A DNA stretch of 35,778 nucleotides from Eubacteriales bacterium OttesenSCG-928-N13 (GTDB lineage: Bacteria > Bacillota > Clostridia > Christensenellales > Aristaeellaceae): assembly GCA_030265545.1 (NCBI GenBank), contig JAJDGF010000005.1:1-35778 (forward strand), read 5' to 3'. The translations under genes and the position numbers were made by a program. The stretch's first letter is position 1. Every line of letters starts with the position of its first letter. Below are positions 6,473 to 13,332 of this stretch, in pieces. The notes under the pieces were generated by a model. It saw only the letters and a program-made list of their open reading frames with translations. It was not told the DNA's origin and ran no database searches.

Positions 6473-6492
6473 AACACTATATATGTTGGTTC

Positions 6493-6522
6493 AAAGCACC
6501 TCGTTTTTGAGGTGCTTTTTTA
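6493..6522 (+). terminator. Terminator after kdpE
   Basis: AAAGCACCTC (6,493-6,502) pairs with GAGGTGCTTT (6,509-6,518), followed by a T-run to 6,521. It closes the tetR-kdpD-kdpE transcript. Confidence 0.88.
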
Positions 6523-6537
6523 TAAACATATTTAAAT

Positions 6538-6601
6538 CTCACAGCATTCTCACAAAGAACTGAGCTTCCTCACAGCACACTCACATCTTTTTTGCTATCC
6601 T
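6538..6601 (+). promoter_or_regulatory. Paired CTCACA direct repeats and putative trk promoter
   Basis: CTCACA occurs at 6,538, 6,549, 6,569 and 6,580: two pairs with 11-base period, 20 bases between the inner copies, all on one face of the helix. A possible -10 TATCCT (6,596-6,601) follows 10 bases after the last copy, with the repeats replacing a good -35. This is the layout of an activator site for an OmpR-type regulator; KdpE encoded just upstream is the natural candidate. The -10 leaves a very short leader to ATG 6,621, so its exact position is uncertain. Confidence 0.6.
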
Positions 6602-6620
6602 ATGGTCAGAGGTGAGAATA

Positions 6621-7025
6621 ATGACTCAACAGAAAATCAATGATCCGCTCGCACTTGAATCTCTATGTAATAAAGTCAGAGAACTCATAAAAAATCGAGA
6701 TTTTGACGAGTGCAAGCAACTGATATGTGACGCAATGCGCGAATATCCTCATGCGCCACATCCACACAATTTGATGGGTATCATATTGGAGAGAGAAGAT
6801 TGTCATATTGAGGCTATGAAGCATTTTCGCGCGGCATGGGCGCTTGACCCTACATATATGCCTGCGCGCCATAACCTCGACCACTACGGAACTTTCTACT
6901 CGAAAGGCTCTTGTGCCTTTGATGAGAGCGAGTGTAAAACAGAAGCAATAAAGGCGGCTCATATCCACTTTGATGAGAATAGAGTTGGACACATAACACG
7001 GGGAGGTAACTATGGGACTGTTTAA
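6621..7025 (+). CDS. TPR-containing protein of the trk operon
   Basis: I use ATG 6,621 (MTQQKINDPL, 134 residues), which has AGAGGTG nearby; an upstream GTG at 6,612 is in frame. About residues 12-45 and 46-85 form helical pairs with TPR spacing (FDECKQLICDAMREYPHAPHPHNLMGIIL and CHIEAMKHFRAAWALDPTYMPARHNL), ending in the typical ALDPTY-P-ARHNL. No membrane segment or enzyme motif is present. Its 3' end overlaps the next trkA gene by 14 bases, so it belongs to the potassium operon, perhaps as an assembly or interaction partner of the RCK proteins. That role is inference from position only. Confidence 0.75.
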   Translation: MTQQKINDPLALESLCNKVRELIKNRDFDECKQLICDAMREYPHAPHPHNLMGIILEREDCHIEAMKHFRAAWALDPTYMPARHNLDHYGTFYSKGSCAFDESECKTEAIKAAHIHFDENRVGHITRGGNYGTV

Positions 7026-7464
7026 GACGATTAAAAAGCAAAATTATACCATCATTATCGGTTGTAGCCGGATGGGGGCAAACCTCGCTGATACACTGTC
7101 GAGCGCAGGGAGAAGCGTTCTCATCATTGATAGAACTGAAGAGGCATTCAAAAAGCTGTCTCCTTTCTTTGGCGGCATTTCCCTTGTGGGCGACGGCACG
7201 GAAATTTTAGTGTTAAATGAAGCGGATATAAAACACGCCACAGAAGTGGTTGCTGTTACGAATAGCGACAATACAAATATTTTGTTGGCGCTGCTTGCAA
7301 AAGAGCATTTTGGCGTTGGGCATGTCATTGCGCGATTATCTGACCCGGAGCGCGAATGTGTTTATCAGGAATTTGGCATTGAAACAATCTGCCCGGCAGA
7401 GCTTTCGGCAAAGGAGATTAACAGGCTGTTAAGCGTGGAAGAGGTTGTGGAGGAAGATGAATGA
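7012..7464 (+). CDS. TrkA-type RCK protein, N domain only
   Basis: The 150-residue protein starts at ATG 7,012 behind GGGGAGGTAACT. It is a single Rossmann RCK_N domain: YTIIIGCSRMGANLA (nucleotide-binding turn), VLIIDRTEE (acidic residue for ribose), GDGTEILVLNEADI and VVAVTNSDNTNILLALLAKEHF. The C-terminal TrkA_C (RCK_C) domain of full TrkA is missing; the protein ends soon after CPAELSAKEINRLL. It overlaps the next RCK gene by four bases. TrkA-type proteins form a cytoplasmic gating ring on TrkH and bind NAD(H) or ATP/ADP. Here the ring may be built from two different chains. Confidence 0.85.
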   Translation: MGLFKTIKKQNYTIIIGCSRMGANLADTLSSAGRSVLIIDRTEEAFKKLSPFFGGISLVGDGTEILVLNEADIKHATEVVAVTNSDNTNILLALLAKEHFGVGHVIARLSDPERECVYQEFGIETICPAELSAKEINRLLSVEEVVEEDE

Positions 7465-8126
7465 AAACAAAAATATTGCTTATCGGCGGATTCAACAAAG
7501 CAAAATCACTTGCAAAATCTTTGATCAAAAAAGGATATAAAGTTACTGCAATCAACAAGGATATGGAATGCTGCCAATTATTAGCGCAAATTGAGCATTT
7601 AACTGTTTTCGTGGGGGACGGCACAAAGCCCTTTGTTTTGGAAGATGCCAATGCGCACAATGCCGACATTGCCATTGCGCTGACTGACAGCGATGCGGAT
7701 AATCTTGTTATTTGCAAGCTGTGCAAAAATAAGTACAATGTGAAGAAAACTGTCGCACTCATTTCTGACCCCAAAAAAACTGACTTTTTTTATCACATGG
7801 GCATTGACTCCGTTGTGTGTGCTATTTCCGTTATTTCCAATGTTATAGAACAGCAGGCCTTTCTTGATGAAATGGCCACCTTGGTTCCGATTGGCGAAGG
7901 GCGTATCAGCATCGCTCAAATCCCAATAAGCCAAGCAGCTCCGGTAGTGGATAAAAAGCTTTGGGAGATTAAGCTTCCGAAGGAAGTGATTATCGGCTGT
8001 ATTATGCGTGGAGAAAAAAATATCGTACCTCGCGGTGATACGAGAATTCTTGCAGGTGATGTGCTGGTGCTTATATCCTCTAATGAGCATGAGGTAGCTG
8101 CAATTCAGGAGCTGACGGGGCGATGA
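7461..8126 (+). CDS. trkA: TrkA-type RCK protein, N and C domains
   Basis: The 221-residue protein starts at ATG 7,461 inside the previous stop region. RCK_N covers about 1-130 (ILLIGGFNKAKSLAKSL, GDGTKPFVLEDANAH, IALTDSDADNLVICKLCK), and RCK_C about 140-220 (ISIAQIPISQAAPVVDKKLWEIKLP, GDTRILAGDVLVLISS). The glycine turn is non-canonical: GGFNKAK lacks the last glycine of GxGxxG, and the acidic ribose residue is replaced (AINKD), so nucleotide binding may be altered. Together with the canonical N-domain partner at 7,012 this suggests division of labour in a heteromeric gating ring. It overlaps trkH by four bases. Confidence 0.87.
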   Translation: MKTKILLIGGFNKAKSLAKSLIKKGYKVTAINKDMECCQLLAQIEHLTVFVGDGTKPFVLEDANAHNADIAIALTDSDADNLVICKLCKNKYNVKKTVALISDPKKTDFFYHMGIDSVVCAISVISNVIEQQAFLDEMATLVPIGEGRISIAQIPISQAAPVVDKKLWEIKLPKEVIIGCIMRGEKNIVPRGDTRILAGDVLVLISSNEHEVAAIQELTGR

Positions 8127-9607
8127 GGGAGGCGCTAAAATACATATTTCAAGGCAGTATATATGGAAAACTTATGCTGATGATAGGCTGCCTGATGCTT
8201 GTTCCAATCCTTCTAATACCGTTTTATCCGGAGGAATTGCCGCATATCATCTCATTTATTATCCCCTCATTGCTCGCAATTGTGTCAGGGCTTTTAGCGT
8301 GTCGCATTAAGTCAAAAAGACCAAACAAAAATCTGCCTCTTTATCAGTCCACAATTCAAGAGAGCAGTCTTCCGGTTTTCTTTGCTTGGTGCTTTGGTTT
8401 TATAACGGGCGCTATTCCATTTATGATTACGGGGAAAATGAGCTTTATCCATGCATTATTTGAATCTGTAAGCGGTTGGACGACCACAGGACTTACCGTA
8501 GTTGATGTTACAACAATGCCCCACATTTTTCTTTTCCACCGCAGCTTCATGCAATTTTGTGGCGGTCTCGGTTTTATCTTAATGGCACTTATGCTCGTTG
8601 GGGGTAAAAAAGCCGTGAGCCTATACAACGCAGAAGGACATCCGGACAGGCTAATGCCAAATCTGAAACGCACGGTACATACGATTTTTATGATTTATAG
8701 CGGCTTTCTTGTGGTTGGCACAGTGGCGTATTGTTTTTTTGGGATGCAGCCATTTGACGCAATATGCCACACAATGAGTGCGTTGTCTACAGCTGGCTTT
8801 ACGACGCAGGCAAACAGCATCGCAGGCTACGGTAGCTTCCCTATAGAGGCAACTACAATTGTGTTAATGATTATTGGTTCAACAAATTTTGCGGTTCTGC
8901 TTCTGCTGACAAGGTTTAAGTTTCGAAAGCTGTTGAAAGTAAGTGAGTTAAGGTTCATGTTTGCTCTTCTCGCTGTTTTTGTGCCACTCGCTGGATTTTC
9001 TCTTATGGCGGAAAGAGGGATGGGTTTTTTCGAGAGTATGCATCATGCGCTATTTGGAATGGTTACCACCTTTTCGACGACCGGATATGCAACAATGGAT
9101 TATGCTCAGTGGCCCGCATTTGCGCTTGGACTCATAATGGTGTTGATGATTATTGGTGGAAGCAGCGGGTCGACTGCAGGAGGAATCAAGCTGTCAAGAA
9201 CTTATTTTTTGTTGCGTACCGCGTATTCAAACATTAAAAAACGTATGATACCATCACGGAATGTAACGGTCATGAACTACTACAACATTCGTGGCAAAGC
9301 TCAAATAAACCACGCATTAATTGTTGATACTCTGGGATTTGTGGTGGCGTATGTTGCTATCGTTATTGTTGGTACGTTACTCATCACGCTTACAGAAGGC
9401 TGCACATTATTTGATGCTGCATTTGAATTCGCATCAGCATTTGGTACAGTCGGAATCTCAAACGGCTTGACGAATGAGGCCACAGGTACGCTTACCCTTA
9501 TTATTGAAATGATTGCCATGATTCTCGGACGTTTAGAAATATTTATCGTTTTTGTTGGTTTAGGTACATGCGTCTCGAGAGTAAAAGGTAAGATATTCAA
9601 GGCGTAA
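8123..9607 (+). CDS. trkH: TrkH/KtrB-family potassium uptake channel subunit
   Basis: The 494-residue integral membrane protein starts at ATG 8,123, overlapping trkA. It shows the four pore repeats of the superfamily of K+ transporters, each with a selectivity-filter glycine: SGWTTTGLTV, STAGFTTQAN, FSTTGYATMD and FGTVGISNGL, in order along the chain. There are two extra N-terminal membrane helices, as in TrkH rather than KtrB. It moves K+ (possibly with Na+ or H+) across the cytoplasmic membrane, gated by the RCK proteins encoded just upstream. The length matches complete TrkH. It ends the operon, followed by a weak hairpin. Confidence 0.92.
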   Translation: MREALKYIFQGSIYGKLMLMIGCLMLVPILLIPFYPEELPHIISFIIPSLLAIVSGLLACRIKSKRPNKNLPLYQSTIQESSLPVFFAWCFGFITGAIPFMITGKMSFIHALFESVSGWTTTGLTVVDVTTMPHIFLFHRSFMQFCGGLGFILMALMLVGGKKAVSLYNAEGHPDRLMPNLKRTVHTIFMIYSGFLVVGTVAYCFFGMQPFDAICHTMSALSTAGFTTQANSIAGYGSFPIEATTIVLMIIGSTNFAVLLLLTRFKFRKLLKVSELRFMFALLAVFVPLAGFSLMAERGMGFFESMHHALFGMVTTFSTTGYATMDYAQWPAFALGLIMVLMIIGGSSGSTAGGIKLSRTYFLLRTAYSNIKKRMIPSRNVTVMNYYNIRGKAQINHALIVDTLGFVVAYVAIVIVGTLLITLTEGCTLFDAAFEFASAFGTVGISNGLTNEATGTLTLIIEMIAMILGRLEIFIVFVGLGTCVSRVKGKIFKA

Positions 9608-9622
9608 GCTTTAAAACGCCTT
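9599..9622 (+). terminator. Weak hairpin at the end of trkH
   Basis: AAGGCGT (9,599-9,605) pairs with ACGCCTT (9,616-9,622) over the trkH stop. There is no U-tract, so it may stabilise the 3' end rather than terminate. Confidence 0.4.
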
Positions 9623-9693
9623 ATAATGGAACAATATGAAAAAGGTACCATTGGCTGCTTACTCATCTCCCCTCCCGAAAAAAACGTGTAAAA

Positions 9694-9779
9694 GTGCACC
9701 CAAAATGAAAAAAGGTGCACTACTCACACGATTCTCAAGTCAAAAAGTTTTCGGGTGCACCATTACACGATAGGTGCAC
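9694..9779. repeat. Four phased GTGCAC motifs
   Basis: The palindrome GTGCAC occurs at 9,694, 9,715, 9,755 and 9,774, spaced 21, 40 and 19 bases, close to whole numbers of helical turns. Copies 2 and 3 lie in a longer related unit, GGTGCACYAYT followed by ACACGAT. Such arrays near an element end resemble arm-type sites for a tyrosine recombinase or its accessory factor. That is inference. Confidence 0.55.
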
Positions 9780-9797
9780 TACAATTTTACTACAAAA

Positions 9798-9813
9798 CCG
9801 CCTCAAAAGGCGG
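9798..9813 (-). terminator. Small GC hairpin with leftward U-tract
   Basis: CCGCCT (9,798-9,803) pairs with AGGCGG (9,808-9,813). On the minus strand the stem is followed by UUUUG, so it could end leftward transcription from the tRNA genes before it enters trkH. Confidence 0.5.
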
Positions 9814-9843
9814 CAAAATCGCAGGTCAGAAGACACTATAAAT

Positions 9844-9877
9844 GCGTGAAACCCCTTGAAATCAAGGGGTTTCACGC
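9844..9877. repeat. Inverted repeat with 16-bp perfect arms beside tRNA-Ser
   Basis: GCGTGAAACCCCTTGA at 9,844-9,859 is the exact reverse complement of 9,862-9,877, with only AA between. A second, smaller inverted repeat (TACAACAA / TTGTTGTA, 9,878-9,885 and 9,899-9,906) follows. They lie 7-70 bases from the 3' end of tRNA-Ser(GCU) and just where base composition changes, so an element end or attachment-region structure is likely. Confidence 0.6.
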
Positions 9878-9912
9878 TACAACAACATGGTAGCAATATT
9901 GTTGTACGGTTA

Positions 9913-10005
9913 TGGCGGAGAAGGAGGGATTTGAACCCTCGCGGCAGTTATCCCGCCCTACTCCCTTAGCAGGGGAGCCCCTTCGGCCTCTTGGGTACTT
10001 CTCCA
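9913..10005 (-). tRNA. tRNA-Ser (anticodon GCU)
   Basis: Read leftward, the gene begins GGAGAAGTAC within TGGAGAAGT and ends with the encoded CCA at 9,913. The anticodon arm CTCCC-CTGCTAA-GGGAG gives GCU. A long variable arm, as in class II serine tRNAs, and a T-arm with GGTTCAAAT are present. The 3' end faces the AT-rich left region, the usual insertion side of tRNA-targeting elements. Confidence 0.93.
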
Positions 10006-10043
10006 CGTCTATGAAATTGTCAACGTCGATCATGATATCGAAT

Positions 10044-10133
10044 TGGCGGAGAGAGAGGGATTCGAACCCCCGGTGCCTTTCGACATCACTGGTTTTCAAG
10101 ACCAGCGCCTTCAACCACTCGGCCATCTCTCCA
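10044..10133 (-). tRNA. tRNA-Ser (anticodon UGA)
   Basis: Read leftward it begins GGAGAGATGGCCGAG and ends CCA at 10,044. The anticodon arm CTGGT-CTTGAAA-ACCAG gives UGA. It has a long variable arm and GGTTCGAAT in the T-arm. It is co-transcribed with the GCU gene 38 bases downstream. Confidence 0.95.
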
Positions 10134-10155
10134 TCTCTCAAAACCAGCGAAATAC

Positions 10156-10185
10156 ATTATACCAGTTCTTCCATCGGTTTGTCAA
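10156..10185 (-). promoter_or_regulatory. Promoter of the two tRNA-Ser genes
   Basis: On the minus strand TTGACA (10,185-10,180), an 18-base spacer and TATAAT (10,161-10,156) lie 22 bases upstream of the UGA gene. Both hexamers are perfect consensus. Confidence 0.85.
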
Positions 10186-10189
10186 TGCT

Positions 10190-10689
10190 TCGGCCACATT
10201 TTTACAGGGCGACAGCAATGAAAAATCAAGAGATAAGGGCCAAAGCGAAGTCATTATCCCAACCGATGATTTTTTGCTTGGCCTTGATGCCGATCTTTTT
10301 AGAGATGTGCAGCAGAAGTGTGCGGCATTGCCTTGGTTTCTTGCCCTATCTCCCCCTTATTCACCTCAAAGCGTATTTCGATATCTTCACCTCGATTCCA
10401 TTTGGTCCGTTTGCAGGGTTTTGATGCTGTGTATTTGTGCGGTGTTAAGTGTTGCTGCCCAACACATTTTTCAGATGGTGGCGCAAGCCCGCAATGAATA
10501 CTGGATAGCAGGAAAGAAGACATGAAGGATCAAAACCAATCGCTCATAGCGAAATCGCGACACCGCAAAGGCCGAAGAGAGAACACCATCCTCCATGAAT
10601 CGTATAACACATGATATGCGGCATTGCCCGCAAAAACCGGTCGGCCAATGGGGCAATCGGTTCGATTTCCTATGGTCTTATCAAACCTG
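10190..10689. other. Gene-free stretch
   Basis: About 500 bases with no convincing gene. Open frames here have no ribosome site and no family-like motifs, and those to the left run through the tRNA genes. No tRNA, repeat array or strong terminator was seen. Confidence 0.5.
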
Positions 10690-10730
10690 ATCGTTTTTCG
10701 ACATAATCTGCCCGTTTGTGAGCATACCGA

Positions 10731-10759
10731 TTGACGAAACGATATTGCGGTGCTATAAT
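10731..10759 (+). promoter_or_regulatory. Promoter of the sugar-acid operon
   Basis: TTGACG (10,731-10,736), a 17-base spacer and TATAAT (10,754-10,759) precede the regulator gene. ATCGTTT at 10,690-10,696 and AAACGAT at 10,737-10,743 form widely spaced inverted half-sites around the -35, a possible but weak operator. No second promoter is seen before the binding-protein gene, so the regulator seems to head the operon. Confidence 0.7.
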
Positions 10760-10811
10760 CACAATCAAAAGCAACTTATATGGCGCATAGCACAATTTAC
10801 GAGGGGTAATT

Positions 10812-11915
10812 ATGTACATATATGAGAAAATCAGGAATGAATTGATTCTTAAAGTTAACGTTTTGCCGCCACATGAGCGGATTCCGTCTAGAAATGCGCT
10901 ATGTCAGGAGTTTTTGGTCACGCGCACGACGATCGACCGGGCAATCGATGAATTGGTAAAATCCGGATACCTATATTCGGTAATGGGCAGCGGTACGTTT
11001 GTGGCGGATCTATCGGCCAACGACATGAAGCTGGGCGTGGGTGACAAAAACTTCGGTGTGTTGCTCCCGGACATTACGGCGGATACCTATCCGGAAATAC
11101 TGCGCGGCATCCAGGACATGGCGGATCGGTATGGAATCAGCATTGTGGCCTGCAACACGGACAATAAGTCAGAGAAGCAAGCGTCGATCGTCCGCCGGCT
11201 GATCAATTCCAAGGTGGACGGCTTGATCATCATTCCAGCCATCAACAGCAATGCCGATTACGCACTCTGCCACCTGCTCGAAGAATCAAATGTCCCCTAT
11301 GTGTTCTGCAATCGGAACATTGGCGGCGCCAACAGTCCCTGCATCTGCTCCAACGATTTTTATGGCAGCTTCCTGGCCACCTCCCATCTGATCAAGCAAG
11401 GATACCGCCGAATCGCTTATCTATCGGCCATGTTCTACAAAACCAGCATGGATCGGTATCAGGGATATATTGCCGCACTCAATCAGAACGGACGAGAGAT
11501 TGATGAGACGCTGATTCTGATCGGCGAGGCGATCGACCCCTCCAAGCAAGAGGGCGTTGGGCAACTTCTGAAGACACTTTTGCGCGAGGACAGGAGCGTA
11601 GATGCGGTGGTCTGCTTCAATGACCGCGTTGCGTGCGACGCGATGGAAGCGATTCAGAGCATCGGTTTGCGCGTATCGGATGACATAGGCCTCATCGGAT
11701 ATGACAATACCAGCGTCTGCAATCTGCTCCCGATAAAGCTGACCAGCATGGATTATCGCAACTATGAGATCGGCCAGTCCGCCGCCACAACGTTGCATCG
11801 GATGATCAGCGAGCCGGACTATACGGCCAGGCGCATTACCACATTTGAGCCCCGAATCGTGGTACGGGATTCATGTCGGGGCGCCACTACACAAGCGGTT
11901 TGGGCGCAAGCCTGA
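10812..11915 (+). CDS. GntR-type winged helix fused to LacI-type sugar-binding domain
   Basis: The 367-residue regulator starts at ATG 10,812 behind GAGGGG. Residues 1-65 are a GntR winged helix (YEKIRNELILKV, PSRNALCQEFLVTRTTIDRAIDELVKSGYLY, GSGTFV). Residues 80-355 are a periplasmic-binding-protein-like effector domain (FGVLLPDI, DGLIIIPAI, PYVFCNR, HLIKQGYRRIAYLS, DAVVCFNDRVACDAM, DIGLIGYDN). This is the AraR-like architecture, normally a repressor released by a sugar. It is the first gene of the operon, 24 bases before the binding protein, and probably senses the imported sugar or an early intermediate. The effector cannot be read from the sequence. Confidence 0.9.
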   Translation: MYIYEKIRNELILKVNVLPPHERIPSRNALCQEFLVTRTTIDRAIDELVKSGYLYSVMGSGTFVADLSANDMKLGVGDKNFGVLLPDITADTYPEILRGIQDMADRYGISIVACNTDNKSEKQASIVRRLINSKVDGLIIIPAINSNADYALCHLLEESNVPYVFCNRNIGGANSPCICSNDFYGSFLATSHLIKQGYRRIAYLSAMFYKTSMDRYQGYIAALNQNGREIDETLILIGEAIDPSKQEGVGQLLKTLLREDRSVDAVVCFNDRVACDAMEAIQSIGLRVSDDIGLIGYDNTSVCNLLPIKLTSMDYRNYEIGQSAATTLHRMISEPDYTARRITTFEPRIVVRDSCRGATTQAVWAQA

Positions 11916-11939
11916 ATATATTTTAAGGAGGTTCCCGAA

Positions 11940-13235
11940 ATGAGACGAGTTCTATCCCTGGTTTTGTGTCTGCTCCTAATGATGAGCATCGTGTCCGTTG
12001 GTGCCATGGCCGAGGCGAAGCCGGAGTCCATCACGTTCTGGATGGGCTACAGCCAGCAGTCGCGCGTGGATGCAATGGAGGCCATCGGGCAAAAGTACTA
12101 TGAACAGACCGGCGTCAAGGTCAATTTCGAGGTCGTCACCTGGCCCAACACCGCTGAGAAATGGCGCGCTGCGTACAGCGCGGGACAGATGCCGGACATC
12201 ATCATCTGCCTGCCCGACCAGGCGGTTGCCATGTTCGTTGCGGGCGCAACAATTCCGGTGGACGATGTGATCGAAGCCATCGGCGGCACCGAGAAATTTC
12301 TGGATTCCGTGCTCACCGAGCAATTCTACGACGGCTCGTATATGGCGGTGCCGCACTACGCACATGACCGCCTGCTGATTTACCGCAAGGACGCCCTGGA
12401 GGCGGCCGGCCAGAGCGTGCCGACCACGCCGGAGGAATATCTGGCCGTCACGAAGGCCATCAATGATCCGCCGTCCTATGCCTTCCAACAGCTGTTCAAT
12501 GCATCGGACTATGGCTCCGCCTTTATGCTGGATATCTTCATGCGCACGTTTGGCGCGCAGTACTTTGACGAATCCTATCGCATCGTGTTCGATTCCGAGG
12601 AGACCGTCAAGGCGGTCGAGTTCTTGATTGACATGTACGAGGCCGGCTCGCAGCCGGACGCGATGGACTTCATCATCAACGACCAGTTCACCCTGCTCAA
12701 TACCGGCGCAACATTGATGACGCTCGACAGCGCATTCACCATCAAGAGCGCGCTGGACTCCGCGCCTGAAGTCGCGGAAAAGATGGATGTCGCGCTGGCA
12801 CCGGCCAACTACATCACCACCTTCCCCGTCTGCGTTTGCGATGGCGAAAACGCAGAAACCGCGAAGGACTTTGTGCGGTTTATGTTTGAGGAAGACAACT
12901 ACGTGGATTTCTTGGCCAGCTACCAGCCCGGCATGAACCCCACAATGAAAGCGACCGCAGCGGCGGACAGCGCCTTCTGGAAACTGCCCGTGTTTGAAAA
13001 CGCACTCGCGCTCAAGGCATCCCAGACCCAGGCAGAGGGCATCGAGCAGGGCGGCTACTCCATCGGCAATCAATTTGGCGCGAATCCGTTCTCGGGCGTT
13101 CTGACCAGCGGATATGTGGAGGAGATGTTCCAGGATATCATCGTCAACAACGTTCCAGTGGTCGATGCGGTGAAGGTATGTGCAGAACGCATGCAGGAAG
13201 CCGTGGACGAGCAGAAGGACGCGCTCGGCTGGTAA
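11940..13235 (+). CDS. Family 1 sugar ABC transporter binding protein
   Basis: The 431-residue exported protein starts at ATG 11,940 with AAGGAGG 8 bases upstream. Residues 1-24 form a signal peptide ending GAMA before EAKPE, with no lipobox cysteine. The mature part has the family 1 (SBP_bac_1) features: ITFWMGYSQQSRVDAMEAI, MPDIIICLPDQAVAMFV, YMAVPHYAHDRLLIYRKDALEAAGQSVPTTPEEYLAV and a long helical C-terminal lobe. It would deliver a carbohydrate to the two permeases encoded downstream. The ligand is not visible; the enzymes after it suggest an acidic or keto sugar. A stable hairpin separates it from the permeases and may raise its relative amount. Confidence 0.9.
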   Translation: MRRVLSLVLCLLLMMSIVSVGAMAEAKPESITFWMGYSQQSRVDAMEAIGQKYYEQTGVKVNFEVVTWPNTAEKWRAAYSAGQMPDIIICLPDQAVAMFVAGATIPVDDVIEAIGGTEKFLDSVLTEQFYDGSYMAVPHYAHDRLLIYRKDALEAAGQSVPTTPEEYLAVTKAINDPPSYAFQQLFNASDYGSAFMLDIFMRTFGAQYFDESYRIVFDSEETVKAVEFLIDMYEAGSQPDAMDFIINDQFTLLNTGATLMTLDSAFTIKSALDSAPEVAEKMDVALAPANYITTFPVCVCDGENAETAKDFVRFMFEEDNYVDFLASYQPGMNPTMKATAAADSAFWKLPVFENALALKASQTQAEGIEQGGYSIGNQFGANPFSGVLTSGYVEEMFQDIIVNNVPVVDAVKVCAERMQEAVDEQKDALGW

Positions 13236-13267
13236 CCAGCATTCCCGCCATATCACACAGGTAAGGT

Positions 13268-13295
13268 GTCAGCCCGGCGTGCGTGCCGGGCTGAC
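13268..13295 (+). promoter_or_regulatory. Intercistronic hairpin without U-tract
   Basis: GTCAGCCCGGC (13,268-13,278) pairs with GCCGGGCTGAC (13,285-13,295), 11 perfect pairs and a 6-base loop, in the 97-base gap between binding protein and permease. With no U-run it is probably a 3'-stabilising or partial-attenuation structure, as in mal and msm operons. Confidence 0.65.
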
Positions 13296-13332
13296 GCGCG
13301 GAGATGCTACGGACAAAAAGGAGGCGGGCTGC

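Noticed and set aside
9694-9779. Plasmid replication iterons
   Set aside because: Only four 6-bp palindromes in a short stretch, with no replication gene nearby; element-end sites are likelier.
9872-10525. Open frames running through the tRNA-Ser genes and the following gap
   Set aside because: They translate structured tRNA sequence; no ribosome site or motif supports them.
11976-13256. 426-codon open frame opposite the sugar-binding protein
   Set aside because: Antisense shadow rich in His, Gly and Arg; the forward frame has signal peptide and family motifs.
13180-13332. Longer N terminus for the first sugar permease
   Set aside because: It would overlap the binding-protein gene and translate the intercistronic hairpin; ATG 13,333 has a strong ribosome site.
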